From Streptomyces sp. JH14 (GTDB lineage Bacteria > Actinomycetota > Actinomycetes > Streptomycetales > Streptomycetaceae): DNA of 64,000 nt. Positions 1 through 7,939 of this stretch are shown one piece after another. Numbering within the stretch: the first letter of the stretch is position 1; every line of letters begins with the position of its first letter. The stretch covers positions 6,510,001 through 6,574,000 of the forward strand of contig NZ_JAJNEL010000001.1 in NCBI RefSeq assembly GCF_029428675.1, given 5' to 3'. The notes beneath the pieces were generated by a model. The model had not been told where the DNA came from, made no database searches, and saw only the letters and a program-made list of their open reading frames with translations. The translations under genes were made by a program, and so were the position numbers.

Positions 1-840
1 CGGGTAGTCCTTGTTCTGCGCTGCGCCGACCACCAGGCTGCCGATGCCCGCGATGCCGAAGACGGCCTCGACGACGACTGTGGCGCCCAGGAAGCGGCTC
101 ACCTGCAGGCCGATCACCGTCATCAGCGGCACGGCAGCGCCCTTCAACGCGTGCCGCCACACCGTTTGCCGCTCAGGGAGGCCCTTGGCCCGCAGGGTGC
201 GGACGTGGTCCGAGGCGAGGGTTTCGATCAGCACCGCGCGGAGCTGTCGCGCGATCTCCGCCGCCCCCGCGATCCCGAGCGCGATCGCGGGCAGGACCAG
301 ATGCTGGAGGGCGAGCCCCGGGTCGGTGCTGAAGCCGACGAACCCGGTCGCAGGGAACCATCCGAGGTTCAGCGCGAACACCGAGACCAGCACGAGGCCG
401 AGCCAGAAGCTGGGCATCGCGGCGCCGGCCGCGGAGGCCGAGGTGATCACTGTGTCCACCGGCTGGTTCGCGCGGCGGGCCGAGACGACTCCGGCAGCGA
501 CACCCAGGGTGATCGCGACGCCCAGCGCGCCGATGACCAGGGTGAGCGTGGGAGGCAGCGTACGGCTGATCTCGCTGACCACGCTGGTTCCCGACGTGAT
601 CGACGTCCCCAGGTCGCCGTGCAGCGCGTAGGTCAGCCAGTGCCAGTACTGGACCAGGATCGGCTGGTCGAAGCCCTGCTGCTCGCGGATGGCCTCGATT
701 TGCCCAGTCGTCGCGCCTTCGCCGGCCATCGCGATGGCGGGGTCGCCGGGAGCCAGCTGGACCAGCACGAAGATACCGAAGCTGGCGAGCAGCACCGTCG
801 GGATCAAGGCGAGGACCCGTCCCACCAATAGCCGTTTCAT
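1..840 (-). CDS. Peptide/nickel ABC transporter permease, DppB type (partial)
   Basis: This is an inner-membrane permease of a Dpp/Opp-type importer. The reading frame starts at ATG 838-840 and stays open for 280 codons to the window edge, so the C-terminus is missing. The N-terminus begins MKRLLVGRVLALIPTVLL, a membrane segment, followed by the periplasmic loop typical of DppB, with QLAPGDPA. Further membrane segments follow. The EAA-like coupling loop is visible as LRAKGLPERQTVWRHALKGA, which contacts the ATPases. Its start overlaps the stop of the upstream ATPase gene by 4 bp, so the two are translationally coupled. DppC and a solute-binding protein are expected further left. Family assignment is secure; the substrate (peptide, nickel or opine) cannot be read from sequence. 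Confidence 0.9.
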   Translation of the reverse strand, partial: MKRLLVGRVLALIPTVLLASFGIFVLVQLAPGDPAIAMAGEGATTGQIEAIREQQGFDQPILVQYWHWLTYALHGDLGTSITSGTSVVSEISRTLPPTLTLVIGALGVAITLGVAAGVVSARRANQPVDTVITSASAAGAAMPSFWLGLVLVSVFALNLGWFPATGFVGFSTDPGLALQHLVLPAIALGIAGAAEIARQLRAVLIETLASDHVRTLRAKGLPERQTVWRHALKGAAVPLMTVIGLQVSRFLGATVVVEAVFGIAGIGSLVVGAAQNKDYP

Positions 841-1862
841 GCTCTCCTCCCGGTCAACGTGAGCTCTTCGGCGCGGTGGCAGGCGACGAACGTGTCGTCG
901 TCGATGTGCCGCAGGGAGGGCTGTTCCTCGGCGCACCGCTCCGCGACGTACGGACAGCGGGTCCGGAACCGGCACCCCGACGGGGGACTGGCCGCACTCG
1001 GGACGTCACCGCTGACCATCGGGGTCTGCGGCGTGCGATGGGTCGACGGGCGCGCTTCCGGTTCGGCGGCCAGCAGGGCCTCGGTGTAGGGGTGCCGTGG
1101 TCGGGACGTGAGCGATTCGACCGGAGCGATCTCCGCAAGCCGGCCCAGGTACATCACCCCGACGCGGTCGGCTAGGTGCGAGACCACGCCGAGGTCGTGG
1201 GAGATGAACAGGACCGAGATGCCCAGGTCCTGCTGGAGGCTGAGAAGCAGGTTGATGATGCCCGCTTGGATCGACACGTCGAGTGCGGAGACCGCTTCGT
1301 CGCACACCAACAACTCGGGCTCCAGGGCGAGCGCCCGGGCGATGTTGACGCGCTGTTTCTGTCCACCGGACATGGCGTGGGGCTTACGGTCCAGGTGGGT
1401 CTCGTCTAGGCCGACCCGGTGAAGGAGGTCGAGTACCCGGGCCCTCAGCTCGCTCCTGGCCACCCGGCTGCCCCCGAGCTTGAGCGGTTCGGCGACCGCC
1501 TGGAACACCGTCATCCGTGGGTCGAGCGACTCGTGCGGGTCCTGGAAGACCATCTGCACGCGCCGGCGTGCGCGGCGCAGTTCCTTGCCCTTGAGCTGGT
1601 CGAGACGGGTCGTGCCGAGGCTGACTGAACCGCTGCCGATCGGAGCCAGTCGCATCACGGCCTTCGCGACGCTCGACTTGCCGGAGCCGGACTCTCCGAT
1701 GAGTCCGAAGACGTCGCCGGTCCCGATCTCGAAGGAGACGCCGTCCACGGCGCGCAGGGGCTCGGACTGGCCGGGAAGCTTGTAGTGGACCGCCAGGTTC
1801 TCGACCGAGAGCAAGGCCGACGGATTGCTGTGGCCGGTGGCGGTCATCGGCTGCGTGCTCAT
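837..1862 (-). CDS. Oligopeptide ABC transporter ATP-binding protein, OppF/DppF type
   Basis: This is the second cytoplasmic ATPase of the peptide importer. The Walker A motif GESGSGKSS, signature MSGGQKQR, Walker B LLVCDEAVSALD and switch histidine in FISHDLGVV are all intact. The C-terminal oligopeptide/dipeptide extension is present (HPYTEALL, then GCRFRTRCPY with its paired cysteines, which can ligate an Fe-S cluster in some relatives). I chose the internal ATG at 1862 (MSTQPMTATG) because it overlaps the upstream stop by 4 bp; an upstream in-frame extension to 1985 would run into the previous gene and looks non-coding. This gives about 341 residues, normal for OppF. Confidence 0.9.
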   Translation of the reverse strand: MSTQPMTATGHSNPSALLSVENLAVHYKLPGQSEPLRAVDGVSFEIGTGDVFGLIGESGSGKSSVAKAVMRLAPIGSGSVSLGTTRLDQLKGKELRRARRRVQMVFQDPHESLDPRMTVFQAVAEPLKLGGSRVARSELRARVLDLLHRVGLDETHLDRKPHAMSGGQKQRVNIARALALEPELLVCDEAVSALDVSIQAGIINLLLSLQQDLGISVLFISHDLGVVSHLADRVGVMYLGRLAEIAPVESLTSRPRHPYTEALLAAEPEARPSTHRTPQTPMVSGDVPSAASPPSGCRFRTRCPYVAERCAEEQPSLRHIDDDTFVACHRAEELTLTGRRA

Positions 1863-2854
1863 CGCTGCTCTTGGGGGACGGCACCGGCGAGCGCGAGCTC
1901 GTCCTGGCGACAGCAACGAACTCCGCGGTCGCCGGTCCGGATCTCTGGTTGCGGTGCGAGGCACTCTTCGAGGGCATGGGAGCACCGGGGCTGGAAACGG
2001 CAGCCGGGCGGCATCGCCGTCAGCGCGGGAACCCGGCCCTGGATGGCAAAGAGCGGTTGCCTACGCCTCTCGCTACGCGGGATCGCCTGGATCAGGCCTG
2101 ATGTGTACGGATGCTTCGGGCCGGCCAATGCTTGATCGACGCTGCACTGCTCGACGATCTCGCCGGCATACATCGTGTGGATCCGGCTGCAGGTTTCTGC
2201 GACGACCCCGAGGTCGTGGGTGATCAGCAGGACGGCGGTCCCGTGCTCCTGGCTCAGCCGGTGAAGCAGTCGGAGGATTTGGGCCTGCACCGTGACGTCG
2301 AGTGCTGTGGTGGGTTCGTCGGCGATGAGGACCGACGGTTCGCAGACCAGGGCCATGGCGATCATGACCCGCTGGCGCATACCTCCGGAGAGCTGATGGG
2401 GGTAGGCCTTGAGGCGCGACGCGGCGTCGGGGATGCCGACGTCAGTGAGGATCTGGAACGCTCGGTCGGCAGCAGCACGCCGGGAGACCTTCTGGTGTGC
2501 CCGGATCGTCTCGCTGATCTGGTCCCCGATGCGGAACAGCGGATCGAGGGCCGTCATTGGTTCCTGGAAGATCATACTGATCTCGCGGCCTCGCGCCGCG
2601 GCGCGCTCAGTCGGCGACAGGGTGAGGAGGTCGCGGCCGTTGAGCAGGACCGAACCGGTCGTGCGGCTCAGGCCCGGAGTGAGCAGCCCCATGATCGCCA
2701 GCGACGTGACGGACTTGCCGCTGCCGCTCTCACCGACCAGGCCGACGATCTCGCCTTCCGCTACGCTCAGGGACACGTCCCGAACCGCCTGGACCTCCCC
2801 GTCGAGCGTCTGCAGGTGGACGCCGAGGTTGCGGAGCTCGAGCGCTGCTGCCAT
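1859..2854 (-). CDS. Oligopeptide ABC transporter ATP-binding protein, OppD/DppD type
   Basis: This is the first ATPase of the importer. It has Walker A GESGSGKS, signature LSGGMRQR, Walker B VLIADEPTTALD and the C-terminal HPYTSGL ... GCRFQPRC extension, so it looks fully functional at 331 residues. The start is ATG 2852-2854 (MAAALELRNLGV), placed by a strong purine-rich stretch (AGGTGGGGGG) just upstream. That ribosome binding site lies inside the last codons of a 31-codon micro-ORF whose stop is one base from this start. An alternative ATG at 2875 has no good ribosome site. The gene order micro-ORF, oppD, oppF, dppB indicates one minus-strand operon. Confidence 0.9.
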   Translation of the reverse strand: MAAALELRNLGVHLQTLDGEVQAVRDVSLSVAEGEIVGLVGESGSGKSVTSLAIMGLLTPGLSRTTGSVLLNGRDLLTLSPTERAAARGREISMIFQEPMTALDPLFRIGDQISETIRAHQKVSRRAAADRAFQILTDVGIPDAASRLKAYPHQLSGGMRQRVMIAMALVCEPSVLIADEPTTALDVTVQAQILRLLHRLSQEHGTAVLLITHDLGVVAETCSRIHTMYAGEIVEQCSVDQALAGPKHPYTSGLIQAIPRSERRRQPLFAIQGRVPALTAMPPGCRFQPRCSHALEECLAPQPEIRTGDRGVRCCRQDELALAGAVPQEQR

Positions 2855-2855
2855 G

Positions 2856-2951
2856 TCAGCCCCCCACCTTGACATTCGACGTCACCACGGTGCCGTAGGG
2901 TCGGTTCCTGGCGCCGTCAGGGGGCACTAGGTCCCGCACGTTGTTCCTCAT
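2856..2951 (-). CDS. 31-residue micro-ORF heading the peptide transporter operon
   Basis: A short frame starts at ATG 2949-2951 with GGAG eight bases upstream and encodes 31 residues, beginning MRNNVRDLVPPDGARN and ending TSNVKVGG. Its stop is one base from the oppD start, so ribosomes finishing it could restart on oppD. I do not recognise the peptide. It could be a regulatory leader peptide, a ribosomally made precursor whose modification genes lie outside the window, or chance. There is no signal peptide and no cysteine. Placement and ribosome site are observed; any function is speculation. Confidence 0.4.
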   Translation of the reverse strand: MRNNVRDLVPPDGARNRPYGTVVTSNVKVGG

Positions 2952-3303
2952 GAGTGCATCTCCATCCGGCTCATTGCGCGTGCTTCCCGGGGGTGTTTTC
3001 AATGTCTCGTGCTCAACGCACAGAGAGGAAAGGGACGTCGACCTAGGGGTGACCACGCCTAGCTGGAGCGCCACACCTGCAGCGTTGATGCGCACTGTGA
3101 AGCCCTCTTCCCCCGCAACTAGCCCGGTCTGACATCCCTGATGTGTCGCCTGCCACGCTGACGCACGCGACCCAAAAATGCAAGGCATTGTCAAAAGAAG
3201 CGATTGGTCAGATGCGAGTCGGAATCCCGAGATACTTCGGGCGCCTGGGCTGCTCCAGGGCAGGCCGTGCCCTGGCTGACGCTCTGCGTAAATGCGTCGT
3301 GGG

Positions 3304-3540
3304 TCAGTGGGCTGCGCGCAGGTCGCTCGACCTGGGGCCGTCCCCGCCGGACATGGCTGTGATGTCCTCGGCAGCGTCGTCGCGGGAGCCGAGGCGGACC
3401 TCGGCGAAGTCGACCACCTCGAGGCACATCTGAGTCACGCCTGCCGTCTGCCCATAACTACTGAAGCTAGACCGCCTCGTTCCCGGCCACCAGGAGGGCG
3501 GCAAGCAGGCGGCCGTACACGTCGCCGCCCGGGTCGACAC
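3304..3540 (-). pseudogene. Possible decayed DUF397 protein
   Basis: The 78-codon frame contains SSYGQTAGVTQMCLEVVDFA followed by EVRLGSRDD. This resembles the DUF397 core (serine-serine-tyrosine, then CVEVA and VRDSKD), a small family usually paired with XRE regulators in Streptomyces. The N-terminal part and the usual ending (a Trp/Phe-containing helix after the VRDSKD region) do not match, and no ribosome site or partner XRE gene is visible. It reads best as a remnant. It could also be chance similarity. Confidence 0.3.
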
Positions 3541-3634
3541 CGGCTTCGCGAGGGCGAGTGCTGTCGGAGGTGTCCAGAGGGCTGCGGAGTCATTGTTTCC
3601 ACCTCGATCGCGGTACCCAGAAGCGGGCTGAGCC

Positions 3635-3677
3635 AGGGACTTTTCAGGGACTTTCAGCTCTGTCAGAGGGACTTTTC
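3635..3677. repeat. Three short direct repeats, AGGGACTTT(T)C
   Basis: Copies lie at 3635-3645, 3646-3655 (one T shorter) and 3667-3677. The first two are adjacent and the third is 11 bases further on. Such iterated motifs can be protein-binding sites or debris of an attachment site. The repeats are at the boundary between the less GC-rich spacer and the core-like genes to the right. Confidence 0.5.
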
Positions 3678-3773
3678 GCGGGACGATCCGGCGTGTAAAC
3701 CGGTAAGCCCGTGACAGAGCCGAATGTAGAGAAATGCCTGGTCAGCGCTCCTGTAGCAGCCATCGGCCCGCCG

Positions 3774-4127
3774 TTACGCCGCCCCTGACGTCCGCCGACC
3801 CTTGTAGTTGATCTTCATGGTGTCCATGTCCGTCGCGGTGGAGCGAAGCCGGCCATAGCCGTACCCGTACCCCTTGAGCGTCGTCTCCGCCCTGTCCTCG
3901 GCGATCGCGGAGGCCATCTCCTCGCCGTCCCCGGCATCCGAGACGACCAGGTACCGGAAGCTGAAATGCTTGAGCACCGCGTCGTAGGTGAGCGAGCCCT
4001 CCTCGGTGAACTGCATGGCCGCCAGGCCGTGCTGCTCCACCTCGGCCAGCAGACGGGCGCGGGCCTCGTCGGTGAGGCCTTCCCAGGTGCCGCGCACGAT
4101 CACTCGGTAGGTGTGCTGGGTGCTCAT
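3774..4127 (-). CDS. DUF6204 family protein
   Basis: A 117-residue protein beginning MSTQHTYRVIVRGTWEGL. It matches what I know of DUF6204, a small cytoplasmic family of unknown function common in Streptomyces. It opens with a beta strand and helix (TYRVIVRGTWEGLTDEAR), continues with FTEEGSLTYDAVLKHFSFRY and ends with a basic tail after KINYKGRR. There is no signal peptide or membrane segment. It is transcribed alone, facing the spacer to its left, and its 5' end faces the DUF5107 gene, so the two share a divergent control region of about 240 bases. No catalytic motif is visible. Confidence 0.8.
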   Translation of the reverse strand: MSTQHTYRVIVRGTWEGLTDEARARLLAEVEQHGLAAMQFTEEGSLTYDAVLKHFSFRYLVVSDAGDGEEMASAIAEDRAETTLKGYGYGYGRLRSTATDMDTMKINYKGRRTSGAA

Positions 4128-4370
4128 CGTCTTCTTCGCTTCCCTGGCTCGAGTCTTCGAGGATCAAGGCTACGACGGCGACGCGGTGCGGGGCTCGGCA
4201 TTTACGGGGCCCCGGCCCGGCACGGCCGGTACGCCGCCCACCGGTCCGATCATGGCGGCTTTTGCCGAAGAGTGACGGCTGCGCCCCTGGTCGGCGCGGC
4301 TTTGAGCGTGTTCGATGGTCATCGGGGGCGCCCGGACCTGCGGCGGCCCGCGCGAGGGAGCGAGGTTGCC

Positions 4371-6341
4371 TTGGCCACGACCGTACGACGTGCCGTACTG
4401 ACACTGCCCGCCGCACCGCTGGGGGCGGAGAACCCACTGCCGGCGCTGCGGCCGCTCGACGAGATGCACGTCGTCGACGACCGCGACCGGGCCGCACTGC
4501 CGCGCGACATGGCACGGCAGATCGGTTACGAGCCGCTGGCCACCGTTCTGCCGGTGCGCATTCTCGACGGGTACGGGCGCGAGCGCACCCCTACCGAACT
4601 GGACGCGATCATCATCGAGAACGACCGGATCCGGGCCACCGTGCTGCCCGGGCTCGGTGGCCGCATCCACTCCCTCCACCACAAGCCGACCGGCCGCGAG
4701 CTGCTCTACACCAACCCCGTCCTGCAGCCGGCTGACTTCGCGCTCAACGGTGCATGGTTCTCCGGCGGCATCGAGTGGAACATCGGCGCGACCGGCCACA
4801 CCACACTGTCCTGCGCCCCGGTACACGCTGCGCGTGTCCCCGCCCCCGACGGCGGTGAGATGGTCCGTCTCTGGGAGTGGGAGCGGCTGCGTGACCTGCC
4901 GTACCAGGTGGACCTGTGGCTGCCGGAGGACTCCGACTTCCTCCATGTGGGGGTACGGATACGCAACCCGCACGAGCGCACCGCACCCGTCTACTGGTGG
5001 TCCAACATCGCGGTCCCCGAGGGCGCGCGGACCAGGGTCCTGGCCCCTGCCGACGAGGCCTGGCACTTCGGATACGCGCGGACCCTGACCCGGGTGCCGG
5101 TGCCGGAGACCGGTTCCATCGACCGCACGTACCCGCTACGCAGCGATTTCCCCGCCGACTACTTCTACGAGGTACCCGACGGCGCGCGCCGCTGGATCGC
5201 CTCCCTCGACGAGGACGGGCACGGACTCGTCCAGACCTCCACCGACCTGCTGCGCGGCCGCAAGCTCTTCATCTGGGGCAGCGGGGCCGGCGGCCGCCGG
5301 TGGCAGCAGTGGCTCACCGAACCCGGCACCGTCGGCTACGCGGAGATCCAGGCCGGACTCGCCCGCACCCAGCTGGAGCACATCCCGCTCGAACCCGGCG
5401 CCGAGTTCAGCTGGCTGGAGTCGTACGGACCACTGAGCGCCGACCCCGGTGCCGTGCACGGCGACGACTGGGCCGCGGCCCGCACCGAGGCCGAGCAGCG
5501 GCTCGCCGCGGCGCTGCCGCGCGCCGATGTCGACGCCGCGTACGCGGCCTGGCGCCCGCACGCCGACACGGAGCCCGGCGAGTCCCTCGCCACCGGCTCC
5601 GGCTGGGGCGCCCTTGAGGTCCGGCGCGGCAAGTACGAGCTCCCGGGAACGCCGTTCGCCGAGTCCACGCTCGGCGAACAGCAGGCACCCTGGCTCGGCC
5701 TGCTCGACCAGGGCACCTTCCCCGAGCCGCGCCGGGTGGTGCCGCCCGGACCGTCGCTCGTCTCCGCCCACTGGCGCGACATGCTGGAGACGGCGCCCGC
5801 CGCACCGCTCACCGAGTACCACCTCGGCGTCGCGCAGTGGCACGCGGGCGACCGCGCGCAGGCGGTCCGCAGCTGGGAGCGAGGTCTGGCCCTCGCCCCG
5901 TCCCGCTGGCCGCTGCTGCGCTGCCTGGCCGTCGCCGCCCAGGAGGGCGGCCAGTGCGACAGGGCTGCCGACCACTATGCCGAGGCGTTCGAGGATCTCT
6001 GTGCGGAGCGCCGGGACGACGGCGACGCCTGGACGGCCGCCACCACCGCCCTCGGCCGCGAGGCGATCGAGGCGCTGCTGTCCGCAGGGCGGCCCGAGAA
6101 GGCCCGCGCCGTCTGGGCCGGACTGCGGCCGGCGATCCGGCAGCGCGGCCGGTTCCGCCTGTTGGAGGCCCGCCTCCTGCTCGCCGAGGGCGACCGTGCG
6201 GCGGCGCGGGCGGTATTCGACGAGGGCTTCGAGGTTGCGGACCTGCGCGAAGGGGCGGAGATCCTGGACGAGGTCTGGGCCGCGGTCAGCGACGATCCGC
6301 TGCCCGACGTGTACAACTACCGGATGCGGCCGAAGAGTTGA
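4371..6341 (+). CDS. DUF5107 domain protein with C-terminal TPR-like repeats
   Basis: I chose the TTG at 4371, preceded by GAGG five bases upstream, because the protein then starts with ATTVRRAVLTLPAAPLG, the N-terminus I expect for this family; the open frame to the left is non-coding. The 656-residue product has a DUF5107 domain (roughly residues 40-350, including LPGLGGRIHSLHHKPTGREL and FSGGIEWNIGATGHT), which resembles the galactose mutarotase-like beta-sandwich fold, and a helical TPR-like C-terminus (about 480-650). The histidine and glutamate-rich pocket suggests carbohydrate binding or processing. It has no signal peptide. Neighbours do not reveal a pathway. Confidence 0.8.
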   Translation: MATTVRRAVLTLPAAPLGAENPLPALRPLDEMHVVDDRDRAALPRDMARQIGYEPLATVLPVRILDGYGRERTPTELDAIIIENDRIRATVLPGLGGRIHSLHHKPTGRELLYTNPVLQPADFALNGAWFSGGIEWNIGATGHTTLSCAPVHAARVPAPDGGEMVRLWEWERLRDLPYQVDLWLPEDSDFLHVGVRIRNPHERTAPVYWWSNIAVPEGARTRVLAPADEAWHFGYARTLTRVPVPETGSIDRTYPLRSDFPADYFYEVPDGARRWIASLDEDGHGLVQTSTDLLRGRKLFIWGSGAGGRRWQQWLTEPGTVGYAEIQAGLARTQLEHIPLEPGAEFSWLESYGPLSADPGAVHGDDWAAARTEAEQRLAAALPRADVDAAYAAWRPHADTEPGESLATGSGWGALEVRRGKYELPGTPFAESTLGEQQAPWLGLLDQGTFPEPRRVVPPGPSLVSAHWRDMLETAPAAPLTEYHLGVAQWHAGDRAQAVRSWERGLALAPSRWPLLRCLAVAAQEGGQCDRAADHYAEAFEDLCAERRDDGDAWTAATTALGREAIEALLSAGRPEKARAVWAGLRPAIRQRGRFRLLEARLLLAEGDRAAARAVFDEGFEVADLREGAEILDEVWAAVSDDPLPDVYNYRMRPKS

Positions 6342-6588
6342 ACGAGTGCGGGCAGGTGCGGAGCGACGTGTGATCGTGTGGGGGGAACGGGGCGTTCGGC
6401 AACGGCAGGACCACGCCGGTTGCCGAACCGCACCGGCGGTGACCCGGCGCCCTCGCCCACGGCCCGAGCGGATCGGTCACGTCCTGCGCGACACCGTGGA
6501 GGTGCCCCTCCGGACGGCGAGCGGCCCACGTGCGAACGGGCGGACACGGCGTCGGCGCACGGGGCGTGGAGCGGTGGTGACGTCCGCC

Positions 6589-6630
6589 TCGACCGGAACC
6601 TGCCGGCTCAGGCCGGCAGGTTCCGGTCGA
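6589..6630. terminator. 19-bp perfect hairpin overlapping the end of the VOC gene
   Basis: Bases 6589-6607 are the exact reverse complement of 6612-6630, with a 4-base loop that includes the stop codon of the VOC gene. The right arm therefore encodes the last residues of that protein, while the left arm lies beyond its stop. It lies between convergent genes, so it probably works as a two-way terminator. No T-run follows, which is normal for Streptomyces. Confidence 0.75.
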
Positions 6631-6961
6631 CGTACTCGAAGACCGACCCGTCCGGGTGGACGGCGATCAGGTTCCGCCCGACCGGAGTCGGCACCGGGCC
6701 CGCGACGATGCGGGCGCCGACCCGGGTCAGTGACTCGTGTGCGTCGTCGACATTCTTCACCGCGATCGTCGCCGTCACCCTGCGCAGGATCTCCAGCTCC
6801 GACTCGGGCCCGCTCATCAGCAGGAAGCAGCTGATCGCGGCGACCGAGACGCCGCCGCGCTCGAAGCGCAGCGCCCGGCCGGCCGTCAGATCCTCGTAGA
6901 AGGCCACCGCGGCCTCCAGGTCGTCGACGCATATACGCAGCGTGGTGCCCAGAATCTCCAT
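6608..6961 (-). CDS. VOC superfamily (glyoxalase-like) protein
   Basis: The 117-residue product is a single VOC module with paired beta-alpha-beta-beta-beta units: LRICVDDLEAAVAFYEDL in the first half and ATIAVKNVDDAHESL plus DGSVFEYVDRNLP in the second. Members bind a divalent metal in a cup of strands and catalyse isomerisation, ring cleavage or drug modification, or simply bind ligand. The usual metal-ligand histidine near the start of strand 1 is absent, so activity is uncertain. The only other candidate start inside the frame would truncate the first strand. It stands alone, convergent with the DUF5107 gene. Confidence 0.75.
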   Translation of the reverse strand: MEILGTTLRICVDDLEAAVAFYEDLTAGRALRFERGGVSVAAISCFLLMSGPESELEILRRVTATIAVKNVDDAHESLTRVGARIVAGPVPTPVGRNLIAVHPDGSVFEYVDRNLPA

Positions 6962-7024
6962 ACGGATCAGGGTAGTTGGCGGGCCCGGCCCCTGTGATCG
7001 ATTCCGGGCCGGCTTCCGGGCGGG

Positions 7025-7834
7025 TCAGGCGCGGCAGAGCACCTCGCCGTGCGGGACCATGAACCACGCGTCGTCCTGTTCACCCCAGCCGTGCCAGGCC
7101 GCCGCGATCTCGGCCAGCTGCGTGGCGGTCGCATGGCCGCCGTCCACGGCCAGCTTCGCGTACACCGAGCCGACCGTGCGGTCCGCCCACAGGGTGCTCC
7201 ACCAGACCCGGTTCTCGGGGGTGGCGAAACACCAGGCGGCGGCCGACGGGGTGATGTCGGTGAAGCCCGCCTGCCGGGCCCAGGAGAGCAGCCGGCGGCC
7301 CGCGTCCGGCTCGCCGCCGTTGGCCCGGGCCACCCGGCCGTACAGCTCCAGCCATGTGTCCAGGCCGGGCACTTCGGGGTACCAGGTCATCGCCGCGTAG
7401 TCGCTGTCGCGGGCGGCCACGATGCCGCCGGGGCGGCAGACCCGCCGCATCTCGCGCAGTGCCTGCACCGGGTCGCCCACGTGCTGGAGCACCTGGTGGG
7501 CGTGGACGACGTCGAAGGACGCGTCGGGGAAGTCCAGGTCGTGCACGTCGGCGATGGCGAACTCGACGTTGTCCAGACCGCGTTCGGCGGCCACCCCGGC
7601 GGCCTGGTCCAGGATCCCCTGATCCGTGTCGACCGCGGTCACCCGGCCGGGGGCGACCAGCGCCGCCAGGTCCGCGGTGATCGTGCCGGGTCCGCAGCCG
7701 ATGTCCAGCACCGCCAGGCCGGGGCGGAGTTCAGCGGTCAGATACGCCGCGGAGTTGGCGGCGGTGCGCCAGCGGTGCGAGCGCAGCACCGACTCGTGGT
7801 GGCCGTGGGTGTAGACGGCGGTCTCCTTCGGCAT
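7025..7834 (-). CDS. Class I SAM-dependent methyltransferase, UbiE-like
   Basis: This 269-residue cytoplasmic protein has the Rossmann-type methyltransferase core: motif I VLDIGCGPGTITADLA, the acidic end of strand 2 at VTAVDTD, the adenine-binding region AIADVHDLDFPDASFDVV and the post-motif ALREMRRVCRPGGIV. Homologues often bear the N-terminal YTHGHHESVLRSHRWRTA seen here. The substrate is unknown; the C-terminal half (AWHGWGEQDDAWFMVPHGEV) may form the substrate lid. It is separated by short gaps from the VOC gene downstream and the PAP2-kinase gene upstream, all minus strand, so co-transcription is possible but not shown. Confidence 0.85.
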   Translation of the reverse strand: MPKETAVYTHGHHESVLRSHRWRTAANSAAYLTAELRPGLAVLDIGCGPGTITADLAALVAPGRVTAVDTDQGILDQAAGVAAERGLDNVEFAIADVHDLDFPDASFDVVHAHQVLQHVGDPVQALREMRRVCRPGGIVAARDSDYAAMTWYPEVPGLDTWLELYGRVARANGGEPDAGRRLLSWARQAGFTDITPSAAAWCFATPENRVWWSTLWADRTVGSVYAKLAVDGGHATATQLAEIAAAWHGWGEQDDAWFMVPHGEVLCRA

Positions 7835-7939
7835 GGCTGTGCGTCCTCTCTCGGAGTGTGAGGTGAAGCGCTGAGCGATGCGTCGACCGTACGCCGAGAT
7901 GTCGGATGGTGAGATAGGGGTCTTGCGATGTGGACAGCC

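Larger units (their letters stand above)
2952..3773. other. Spacer of about 820 bases with no intact gene
   Basis: This stretch is visibly less GC-rich than its neighbours, and none of its open frames shows convincing coding character, apart from a DUF397-like remnant at 3304-3540 listed separately. It should hold the promoter of the leftward peptide transporter operon. Near its right end are three copies of AGGGACTTTTC or the same minus one T (3635-3645, 3646-3655, 3667-3677). The spacer separates the transporter operon from ordinary-looking core genes to the right. Confidence 0.6.
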
